Part shown: positions 1 through 7,346 of the stretch, piece after piece | How the letters are laid out: the number at the start of each line of letters is the position of its first letter | Position numbering within the stretch: position 1 is the stretch's first letter | Assembly (NCBI GenBank): GCA_015061805.1 | Contig: SUVV01000001.1 | Span: 62,001-126,000 of the forward strand | Length of the DNA: 64,000 nucleotides | Direction: 5' to 3' | Source: Lentisphaerota bacterium | GTDB lineage: Bacteria; Verrucomicrobiota; Lentisphaeria; Victivallales; Victivallaceae | Notes under the pieces: model-generated | Told to the model about the DNA's origin: nothing | What the model saw: only the letters and a program-made list of their open reading frames with translations | Databases searched by the model: none | Translations under genes and position numbers: made by a program

Positions 1-112
1 CATCGCTTCCGGAATCGACAATTCTCCCCTGCCCGGATGTGCCGCAGAATACTGGAATGCGCTGAACAACTGGTTGAACAGCCTTATCGAGTTTCATCAC
101 CTAAAACGTTGA
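1..112 (+). CDS. 3' end of an unidentified protein (truncated by window edge)
   Basis: An open frame enters from the left edge (codons from base 2) and stops at TGA 110-112. Its last 36 residues are visible and end in LNSLIEFHHLKR. The stop lies 18 bases before the next start, and codon use matches the neighbouring genes, so it is probably the upstream member of the same operon. Too little is visible to name a family. Confidence 0.55.
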   Translation, partial: IASGIDNSPLPGCAAEYWNALNNWLNSLIEFHHLKR

Positions 113-130
113 TTTTCAAGGAGTACATCT

Positions 131-541
131 ATGACTAAATATATTTTCGCTGCCGTTGCCCTGCTTTTTCTCGCTGCCGGGTGCGTTTCCCGTCAGGCGG
201 AAACGGTTTATGGTGACAAATGTGAGAAAATTTCAGATTCTCAAGCAGCTCATCTGGTAAAATACGCCCGGTACATACTGCTCAACAACGTGCGGAAACA
301 CAAATTCTCCGCAGTTGAAAAGCGCATTCTGGAAAATGATATCCCGCAAATCCGCTATGAATACCGGGGCGACTGTTTCGGTTCGATGTATATCCAATGG
401 GAAACTCCCACCCGGCGGCTCGGCATCTGCTTCGACGGAGACCTCAACCAAAATGCACCGGCCAGCGCCATGCTCATCGGTGCTTCCGATGGCAGGAGTT
501 TCAACACCACCAAACCGGACAAAACCCAACGCGGACGCTGA
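131..541 (+). CDS. Small putative lipoprotein of unknown function
   Basis: A 136-residue protein. It begins with a classical lipoprotein signal: a hydrophobic stretch (FAAVALLFLAAGC) with a lipobox ending at Cys18, so it is probably lipidated and anchored in a membrane. The mature part is small and soluble, with no family I recognise. The start is well supported by AAGGAG seven bases before ATG. It lies 29 bases upstream of lysA on the same strand, so it is likely co-transcribed, but nothing links its function to lysine or tRNA modification. The antisense ORF at 233-643 is treated as a shadow. Confidence 0.75.
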   Translation: MTKYIFAAVALLFLAAGCVSRQAETVYGDKCEKISDSQAAHLVKYARYILLNNVRKHKFSAVEKRILENDIPQIRYEYRGDCFGSMYIQWETPTRRLGICFDGDLNQNAPASAMLIGASDGRSFNTTKPDKTQRGR

Positions 542-570
542 ACATACAACCAAATGAGGATTCCCCATAT

Positions 571-1800
571 ATGATTTCCAATACCCGTTTACTTGAACTT
601 GCCGCTGAATACGGCACTCCGCTTTTTGTTTATGACGGCTCATTGATGCTGGAACGCTACTATGATCTTTTCAAATTCATCCACAATCCGCGCTTGAAAA
701 TACACTATGCGCTCAAAGCAAACTACAATCCCGGTCTGCTGGAACTGCTCCGCGATGCCGGAGCCGGTATCGACGCCGTCAGTCCGGCAGAAGTCCGGTT
801 GGCTCTGCATTTGGGCTATTCTCCCGACCGCATCATCTATACCGCCAACAATATGACCGATGCCGAATACGATCGGGTCGCGGCAACCGGAGTCATCATC
901 AATATCGGGTCGCTCTCCCGATTGAAAAAGTGTGCAAAAAACTATCCGGGCAGCCGGATTTGCCTGCGCTTCAATCCCGATGTCTGCGACGGCGATAACG
1001 AAAAGACCATGACCGGCGGCGATCTGACAAAATTCGGAATATTGCTCGATGCCGTCGAAGAGGTCAAGGCAATCGTCAAAAGCGGCAATCTTCACATCAT
1101 CGGTCTGCACGAACACACCGGCAGCGGTTTGCAGCATATCGAATCTGTCCTGCAGAGCATGCGGAATCTGATGGCGATAGCCACCAGAGAAAATTTTCCG
1201 GAACTGGAATTTCTCGACTTCGGCGGCGGCTTCAAAGTCCCCTACCGTCCGGACGAAAAACCGGTCGACTATGTCAGTATGGGTCAGCAGATCGATGCGC
1301 TTTTTGATGAATTCTGCCGCAATTACGGCAAAGATCTGATCATGCGCTTTGAACCGGGCAAATACCTCTCTGCTGAATGCGGAACCCTTATCACCGAAGT
1401 CAACACCATCAAGCACAACCGCACCCGCACCATTGCCGGATGCAACTCCGGATTCCCCCAGTTGATCCGTCCGGTGCTTTACGATGCCTATCACCATATT
1501 GAAAATTTGTCCAATCCCGCCGGCGCCCCGCAGGTCTACGACATTTGCGGCAACATCTGCGAAACCGGCGACCGCTTCGCCGAACAGCGCGAACTCCCGG
1601 AAATCCGCGAATACGATCTGCTGGCGATCAGGAATGCCGGTGCTTACTGCTACTCAATGGGTTCAATTTACAACCTGCGCGCCATGCCGACTGAAATCGT
1701 CGTCGTTGACGGCAAAGTAATTCACATCAACAACCGCATGAACGATGAAGATTTGATCAAAAGCGTTCTTGCCCGAACCGGAAAACAGGTGGCAAAATGA
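571..1800 (+). CDS. lysA: Diaminopimelate decarboxylase
   Basis: PLP-dependent decarboxylase, 409 residues. It would convert meso-diaminopimelate to L-lysine in the cytoplasm, the last step of lysine synthesis. The N-terminal alanine-racemase-type barrel carries the PLP lysine in YALKANYNP (K49). Further on are HEHTGSG (PLP phosphate/glycine-rich region), EPGKY, and CGNICETGDR near the C-terminus, the active-site segment contributed by the partner subunit. The ORF track starts at 397, but homology begins at ATG 571, which is preceded by AATGAGGA, so I use that start. It overlaps tsaB by ATGA, implying translational coupling. Carboxynorspermidine decarboxylase is a related alternative; the overall motif set and length favour LysA. 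Confidence 0.9.
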   Translation: MISNTRLLELAAEYGTPLFVYDGSLMLERYYDLFKFIHNPRLKIHYALKANYNPGLLELLRDAGAGIDAVSPAEVRLALHLGYSPDRIIYTANNMTDAEYDRVAATGVIINIGSLSRLKKCAKNYPGSRICLRFNPDVCDGDNEKTMTGGDLTKFGILLDAVEEVKAIVKSGNLHIIGLHEHTGSGLQHIESVLQSMRNLMAIATRENFPELEFLDFGGGFKVPYRPDEKPVDYVSMGQQIDALFDEFCRNYGKDLIMRFEPGKYLSAECGTLITEVNTIKHNRTRTIAGCNSGFPQLIRPVLYDAYHHIENLSNPAGAPQVYDICGNICETGDRFAEQRELPEIREYDLLAIRNAGAYCYSMGSIYNLRAMPTEIVVVDGKVIHINNRMNDEDLIKSVLARTGKQVAK

Positions 1801-2450
1801 ATAAACTGACCGGTGTTCTCGACCCGCAGCCGGGCAATCTGGCATTTGCGCTTTTTGAAAATGACCGTTTGCTCTTTGTGGAAAACTGCCAGATGCACGG
1901 CAGAGATGCCGCGATACTTCCGGACTTCATCGCCGGAAAACTGGCTGAAAGAAATTTGAAAATCAACGATGTTCTCAACTGGACCATCGGTTCCGGCCCC
2001 GGCAGTTTCACCTTTCTGAGACTGGTCGCCGCGCTTGCTGCCGGTTGGAAGTTTGCCAATGCGGCAATGCAGTTCCGCTGTGTCCCCGGCGCTCTGGCAC
2101 TGGCAGGGAATTCCGGAGCATCCGACAATGAAAGTTGCGGTGTTCTCTACGATGGCCGCAATAAAGAGATACTTTATTTCGGCGCAGTAAAGCGCAACGG
2201 AGCGTGGGAAAGTTCCGGCGAAACTGCCATCCTCAACCGCGAACAGGCAGCCGGATTTTTCGCCGACCGTCCACCGGAAAAACTGGTCTGCTTCGAGTGC
2301 GAAAAAACTGCCATTGAAGCCATTTTGCCGGAAAACTGCTCCATCAAAGCCGTTTCCCCGGATTTATCCGCTCTGGCAGGCAATTCCGTCATCCCCTTTG
2401 ACAATAACCTCGACGATCTCGTTTACATCCGCCCCGCCGTCTTCTGTTGA
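1797..2450 (+). CDS. tsaB: tRNA threonylcarbamoyladenosine biosynthesis protein TsaB
   Basis: A 217-residue ASKHA-fold protein. TsaB is the non-catalytic partner of TsaD in formation of t6A37 on ANN-decoding tRNAs. The diagnostic segment is GSGPGSFTFLRLVAALAAGW, matching the family GPGSFTGLR signature, followed by a short C-terminal domain as in other bacterial TsaB proteins. Its ATG overlaps the lysA stop (ATGA). The gene ends only eight bases before a long perfect inverted repeat (2459-2512) that probably terminates the operon. Sequence divergence is high outside the signature, so the assignment rests mainly on that motif, the length and the overall pattern. Confidence 0.8.
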   Translation: MNKLTGVLDPQPGNLAFALFENDRLLFVENCQMHGRDAAILPDFIAGKLAERNLKINDVLNWTIGSGPGSFTFLRLVAALAAGWKFANAAMQFRCVPGALALAGNSGASDNESCGVLYDGRNKEILYFGAVKRNGAWESSGETAILNREQAAGFFADRPPEKLVCFECEKTAIEAILPENCSIKAVSPDLSALAGNSVIPFDNNLDDLVYIRPAVFC

Positions 2451-2458
2451 CAGATTAT

Positions 2459-2512
2459 GGGAGAGGGGAAAAAACTTTTTTTCACGAGAAAAAAAGTTTT
2501 TTCCCCTCTCCC
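2459..2512. repeat. Long inverted repeat, copy A1 (convergent junction tsaB/GH42-like)
   Basis: Perfect 25-bp arms (2459-2483 and 2488-2512) with loop ACGA. The left arm begins gggagaggggaaaaaac, followed by a T7 run and C. It sits eight bases after the tsaB stop and is followed by the shared tail CCCCTTTTTCAAAAAAAG and CGGGGTAT. It is one of five related copies in the window. It is likely to act as a strong transcription terminator, but its conservation across loci and its presence inside coding sequences mark it as a dispersed repeat. Confidence 0.9.
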
Positions 2513-3120
2513 AAACCCTCTCCCCTTTTTCAAAAAAAGCGGGGTATGTTTGCTCCCGTTGGTCGCAAAACAGGAAACATAAACTTATCATATCCTTACT
2601 CACGAAGTGAGCGCTTCACGTTGATTTACATCACAAACCAACACAATAGCGGGATATGTTATAAATTTATCATCTCCTTACTCACGAAGTGAGCGCTTCA
2701 CGTTTGCCGCAGGCAAACGCTTCACATTGCGAAGCAATGCTTCACGCAGGATTTATCCTGCTCTTCACGTTGGTTTGCAACGCAAAACAACACAATCATC
2801 TCCTTACTCACGAAGTGAGCGCTTCATGTTTGCCAAAGGCAAACGCTTCACATTGCGAAGCAATGCTTCACGCAGGATTTATCCTGCTCTTCACGTTGGT
2901 TTGCATACGCAAACCAACACAAAAGCCGCTCCGTTGTCGCGGCAAGACTATAAATTTATCATGTCCTTACTCGCGTAAGCGAGCGCTTCACGTTTGCCGC
3001 AGGCAAACACTTCACATTGCGAAGCAATGCTTCACGCAGGATTTATCCTGCTCTTCACGTTGGTTTGCATACGCAAACCAACACAAAAGCCACTCCGTTG
3101 TCACGGCATAACGAAAAAAT
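2513..3120. repeat. Composite hairpin-chain repeat array with CTTCAC linkers
   Basis: About 600 bases without a gene. It holds four irregular copies of a chain of short hairpins separated by (G/T)CTTCAC: CTCAC-gaa-GTGAG, GTTTGCC-gca-GGCAAAC, ATTGC-gaa-GCAAT, GCAGGAT-tt-ATCCTGC and GTTGGTTTGC...GCAAACCAAC. The chains start near 2599, 2681, 2807 and 2970, with spacings of 82, 126 and 163, so this is not an exact tandem repeat. I count twelve CTTCAC linkers plus one CTTCAT. Each complete unit ends with a TCCGTTGTC-looped hairpin and TATAAATTTATCAT. The ORFs called here (for example 2689-3111) are just translations of the repeats. Confidence 0.85.
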
Positions 3121-3123
3121 TTA

Positions 3124-3156
3124 AGGCACGCAACTTTTACCTCAAGCTGCGTGCCT
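3124..3156 (-). terminator. Rho-independent terminator of the GH42-like operon
   Basis: Stem AGGCACGCA (3124-3132) pairs with TGCGTGCCT (3148-3156). On the minus strand it is followed by TTAAATTTTTTCG; on the plus strand by CTCTCTTTTT. It lies directly after the stop of the 3163-7338 gene. It may act in both directions. Confidence 0.7.
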
Positions 3157-3162
3157 CTCTTT

Positions 3163-6100
3163 TTACAACGCCGTCTTTTGGTAGCGTTCAGCATCGGCTT
3201 TGCTGCCGATGAAGAAGATTTCCGTCTGACCGCGTTCCATTTTCAACTTCAGCGTTTTGGATTTGCCTGAAACCGGTTTGTTGCGGAACAAATCGAACCA
3301 CTCCCGCGCCTCCGGCAAAGTCAGGACTTTTTCTCCGGAAGTGTTGGCGTGAATGGCAATAAATCTGCCGTCATAGTAGACGGGGTCTTCAGTTTCGGTC
3401 AGGATGTGGATCCCATGCTTACGGAAAAGTTCACGATAGATCGCCGGGGTCATTTCCGGAACCATCGTGACCACCACATTGGCACCGGATTTAAGTTTTT
3501 TGGCGGCGACCGCCACCTGCTTGGACGCGGCAAACACCCCCATCGGCTTGGCGGATTTGTCATTCACATAAAAGGCAGGACTGACAGGAACTCCGCTGCC
3601 GAACTTACCGGCTGCTCCGGTAACTGAACGGGCAACCTTGCCCGGAGCACAGGCAAAATTGATACCGGTCAACTCTTTCATCGCGCCGAGGTCGATTTTT
3701 CCGGACTTCTCCCGGAACGCGCCCGGAGCGTAACCGAAGATGACCAGTTTACCCTTTTTCATAAGTTTTTCCTGAATCGCCTTGCGGACTTTTTCACTGG
3801 GAGCATAGACGTTGGGCAGGATGTAGCAATCGTATTCGGGGAAGTTGTCCTGCAGGATATCTTCCAACAGATATTGGTCGGTGGTGATACCGCTCCAGCC
3901 GAGGTTGCGGCGCATATCCTGACGGATGGGGATGGTGATCGCATTATTGCTTTCGGCAAGGCGCTTGATAGATTCAGTACTGTACAGCACCGCCGCCTGT
4001 CCCCGTTTGAAACCGGGAACACTCAATGCGAATTTACCGATAAGGTTGGTTTTGCGGAGTGCTTCCATGATGCCGGGATGATCGAACCAGCCGCCGGCGA
4101 GATCGTAGAAGACATTGCCGACACCTTTGGTCACCTGCAGGATCAAGTCACGTTTCAATACACCGATAGTTTCGTGCATACTGTCAACGTGACGATGTCC
4201 GCCGGGAGCGCACAAAATAGTACGGGTATCGTTTTCATCCCACCACGACAGGTTGTAGAGCGAAGTTCCGACTACCGGGCCGTGGTGTCCGCCGGGCCAT
4301 CCGACTTTGCGCTGGATGTAGTCGTGCGGCGAACTGATGAAGTCTGCCAGACGGGAACGGTAAAGTTTGCCGAAATTGGCATGGGCGCTGTTCAACAGCT
4401 GATAACCGCTATAGTAGTAGACATATCCGCCGTAAAGTCCGGCAAGTTTATTGGGGGCCTCTTCCCGGACGATCTTGAGGAATTCCATGGCTCCGGTGAC
4501 CATTGAATCAGAAAGGCAATCGACAAAGTCAGCAACATTGCGCGCCTTATCCAAATCCCGGAACATACCCAATTCAGCGGCTTTGCGCTCTTTTCCGGTC
4601 GGAATTTCAGCATCAGCCAACGTTACCGACGGATTGTTCCATGCTTTCTGCAACTTGGCATCGCTGCCGTAACGCTCTTTCAAAAAGGCGCGGAAATAAC
4701 GTTTCATCGCCGGACTGTAGTCGGCATATTTGCGCTGCCAGGTGCCGAGGTACTGGAATTCACCTCCGGAACAATGAGCCTGAATCCGGTAACCGAGAAT
4801 CTTGGAAGCGTACTTGGATTTTTCAAAATAACGGACAAACGCGCGGAATGCGGCTTTACCCTCGTCTCGCCACTTGCGGGAAGCCAGACTGGTCAAACCT
4901 TCCGGAGTGTTTTTGCCTTCGAACCAGACGCACTCATCCGGGTGGGCATCACACCACCACTTTGGAGCATCTATACCGTAAGTGATAATGATTTTGGTTT
5001 CAGGATAGATTTTGAAAAAATTTTCAAGACCGGCTTCTATCTGTGCAAAATCATATCTGCCGGGGCCGAGCCAACTGCGGCCGGAATTGGAACCGTCTGA
5101 TCCGCCCTTCGACACACCATAGAGGATTATCCGGTAATTGCCATCGTGGTACGCCCGTTGGCGCTGACTGGCGCGGCGGGCGCGGAATCCGCTGAACCAC
5201 AGCGGTTTGCCATCGAGTTCCGCTTGCAGATATCCATTTTTTTGCACCATTTTGACTGCGATATTGGCTTCCGGCGCCTGCTTGGGGATGCTGACCTTGA
5301 GCAAGTGATTTTCACCGGCAACGACCGAAGAATCGGCAACGACATCATAATCTCCCGGAAGCAAATGCGCCGCCTTGAGATCGATATTGAAGTCAACGCA
5401 GGAATTTTTCACCGGCAGCAGATATTTGCCGGAAACACCTCCGGGGAAAGTCAACAATACCGGAAGCACCGGATCGGCAAAATCTTTCAACTGCAATCGA
5501 CCGGTGATTTTACCATCTTTGAAAACCAATCCATTCCGGACTATCTCCAGTTTACGCCGCACACGCAATGTGTTATAGGCGACACTGTGCCAGGGAGCGA
5601 TCGGCGGCACACCGAGTTCCAGCGCCGCAGCAGCAGGAGCCAACGCGCCTTTCCCTTCGCTCTGGCGAACCGAAAACTCTTTATCTGTCTTGATGAGAAT
5701 AATTTTTCCATCCGCCATATCGCAACGCAGTTCAGCGATGAATGCGGTAGGGCCGTTGTCATTTACAACAGTAATTTCCATATCATTGCGGCCGGCTTTG
5801 AGCAGCGAGGTCACATCATGACAGGCAGTCTGCTGCCATCCGCCGAGACGTTTACCGACATCTTTACCGTTGATTTTGAGGATATAACCATCATCAGCAG
5901 TCAGCTGTATCCTGCCGTCGATCGGCATTTCCGGAAGTTCAAAAGAGCGGCTGTAGATAAAAGCCGAATGGTTCAAAGTTTTTCTTGCCTGCGGATGACA
6001 GATCCAGGAAGCCTGCCAGTTGTCTCCGGTGCGCCGGGTGGTGGGAGCAAACTTGAAATCATCAATGATATCTCCGCTCTTTCCGGATGCACTCATTTCC

Positions 6101-7338
6101 AAAACCGTGTAAGTGGTACTCCCCGGCAAAGAGAACAGCAGTTCCTGCATACCGTCGGCAGAAATTTTTTCCACAGATTTTTTACCGATGCACTCATCGG
6201 TGTCATTGTAAAATGAAACGGTGGTTTTAACTTTGGCATTGCCTTTACTGCGCAAAGCGAAACGATATTCCCTGCCCTCAAGCAGATCGTAGCGTTTTTC
6301 GACCAGCTTCACCGGAGTTGAGCCAAGTTTCACCGGAACTTCAAAATCTTTGTTCTTGAAATTTTCCGGCAATTTTTTGCTGAACCACAATTTCCGGATG
6401 CTCCACTTCTGTCCGCTCTTGGCAGAAAAATCGAAGCGGATCCGGTCAAAAGAGCCTTTCCAACTTCCGCCGAGGGGGATGGAAATCACCCGCGACTTAC
6501 CGGCGGCAAGCGAAAAACTTGTCCGGCGGTAATTGAAACTCTTGAAATATTTTTCTCCCTTACGCATATAGTATACGGTAAAGTTGCCGGAAACATTGTT
6601 GGGGGATTCGATAAGGCAGTTGAAAAATTTATATTTATCCGCCCGGACATTCACAGGAATCGCGGCAGTATAGGCATAAGGCTGGCTGTGTTCGGCGACA
6701 ATGCAATCGGACTGCTGCGTGAAACTCTTGAATCCGACCTGCGGGTAAATTTTCTGCTTGCCGGGAAACACAACGATATCACTGCTGATATTGGCGTTTT
6801 CATTGGCTTTGACCGGTTTGCTTTTTTTGACCTTTACCGCGTTGGCGGTAACAGGAGCCAGAACGGCGCTTTCATCGCCGGTAAACCAAATCCGGGAAAT
6901 TTTCCAGTTAACCCCTTTTTTACCGGAAAGATCGAAGCGGAACGCCGTGATGACACCTTTCCAATGCTTATTTTTCATTGGTACTGTCACTACCTGCGGA
7001 GTATTGGCAGCGGCATTGAAATTACTCCGGCTGTAACACTCTTTGTGAAATCCCTTTGCTTCTCCTTCGCGCCGGAAATAAATCGTCAATTTGCTCTTGA
7101 GATCACAATCGGCAGCAAGTTCAACATTGAATGCTGTAATTTTGGAAGCATCCAGTTTTACCCGGATCGCACTGCTCCAGGAATATCCCCGGGTCTGCAT
7201 GGCGGTAATGGCATCTTTTCCGCACAGCCACTTATCAAACCCCGCCATGGGATAGACCATTTTTTCAGGGAAAATGCCAATTTCGGCACCGTTAGCCAAC
7301 AGCGCCATGCAGCAAAGCAAAAACAATCCGCGTTTCAT
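3163..7338 (-). CDS. Large secreted multidomain glycoside hydrolase, GH42-like (beta-galactosidase-type)
   Basis: A 1391-residue secreted protein with a signal peptide (KRGLFLLCCMALLANG). Residues about 25-330 hold two copies of a roughly 140-residue beta-rich module (YPMAGF... and YPQVGF...), followed by a third sandwich domain. Near residue 490 is a rhamnosidase-N-type sandwich (ADDGYILKINGKDVG). From about 710 to 1020 there is a TIM-barrel region with GH42-like features (FRAFLKERYGSDAKLQKAWN), then a trimerisation/glutaminase-like domain and a beta tail. The usual Asn-Glu acid/base dyad of GH42 is not obvious; HCSGGEF may occupy that position. The TTG at 7350 would overlap the previous stop, but AAGGA stands 12 bases before ATG 7338, which I use. 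Probably degrades an extracellular plant or host glycan; the substrate is unknown. Confidence 0.75.
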   Translation of the reverse strand: MKRGLFLLCCMALLANGAEIGIFPEKMVYPMAGFDKWLCGKDAITAMQTRGYSWSSAIRVKLDASKITAFNVELAADCDLKSKLTIYFRREGEAKGFHKECYSRSNFNAAANTPQVVTVPMKNKHWKGVITAFRFDLSGKKGVNWKISRIWFTGDESAVLAPVTANAVKVKKSKPVKANENANISSDIVVFPGKQKIYPQVGFKSFTQQSDCIVAEHSQPYAYTAAIPVNVRADKYKFFNCLIESPNNVSGNFTVYYMRKGEKYFKSFNYRRTSFSLAAGKSRVISIPLGGSWKGSFDRIRFDFSAKSGQKWSIRKLWFSKKLPENFKNKDFEVPVKLGSTPVKLVEKRYDLLEGREYRFALRSKGNAKVKTTVSFYNDTDECIGKKSVEKISADGMQELLFSLPGSTTYTVLEMSASGKSGDIIDDFKFAPTTRRTGDNWQASWICHPQARKTLNHSAFIYSRSFELPEMPIDGRIQLTADDGYILKINGKDVGKRLGGWQQTACHDVTSLLKAGRNDMEITVVNDNGPTAFIAELRCDMADGKIILIKTDKEFSVRQSEGKGALAPAAAALELGVPPIAPWHSVAYNTLRVRRKLEIVRNGLVFKDGKITGRLQLKDFADPVLPVLLTFPGGVSGKYLLPVKNSCVDFNIDLKAAHLLPGDYDVVADSSVVAGENHLLKVSIPKQAPEANIAVKMVQKNGYLQAELDGKPLWFSGFRARRASQRQRAYHDGNYRIILYGVSKGGSDGSNSGRSWLGPGRYDFAQIEAGLENFFKIYPETKIIITYGIDAPKWWCDAHPDECVWFEGKNTPEGLTSLASRKWRDEGKAAFRAFVRYFEKSKYASKILGYRIQAHCSGGEFQYLGTWQRKYADYSPAMKRYFRAFLKERYGSDAKLQKAWNNPSVTLADAEIPTGKERKAAELGMFRDLDKARNVADFVDCLSDSMVTGAMEFLKIVREEAPNKLAGLYGGYVYYYSGYQLLNSAHANFGKLYRSRLADFISSPHDYIQRKVGWPGGHHGPVVGTSLYNLSWWDENDTRTILCAPGGHRHVDSMHETIGVLKRDLILQVTKGVGNVFYDLAGGWFDHPGIMEALRKTNLIGKFALSVPGFKRGQAAVLYSTESIKRLAESNNAITIPIRQDMRRNLGWSGITTDQYLLEDILQDNFPEYDCYILPNVYAPSEKVRKAIQEKLMKKGKLVIFGYAPGAFREKSGKIDLGAMKELTGINFACAPGKVARSVTGAAGKFGSGVPVSPAFYVNDKSAKPMGVFAASKQVAVAAKKLKSGANVVVTMVPEMTPAIYRELFRKHGIHILTETEDPVYYDGRFIAIHANTSGEKVLTLPEAREWFDLFRNKPVSGKSKTLKLKMERGQTEIFFIGSKADAERYQKTAL

Positions 7339-7346
7339 CTTTTGTT

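Noticed and set aside
397-570. 58-codon extension of lysA
   Set aside because: Overlaps the lipoprotein gene in another frame; a good ribosome site and homology support ATG 571.
2599-3110. Possible CRISPR array
   Set aside because: Repeat spacing is irregular (82, 126, 163), units contain several different hairpins, and there are no unique spacers of constant length.
2689-3111. 140-residue ORF (MSASRLPQAN...) and overlapping ORFs in the intergenic array
   Set aside because: They are translations of the hairpin-chain repeats in several frames, with no ribosome site and internal repetition following the DNA modules.
5146-6216. 356-residue plus-strand ORF opposite the GH42-like gene
   Set aside because: Shadow of the real minus-strand gene, with low-complexity antisense composition and no family features.
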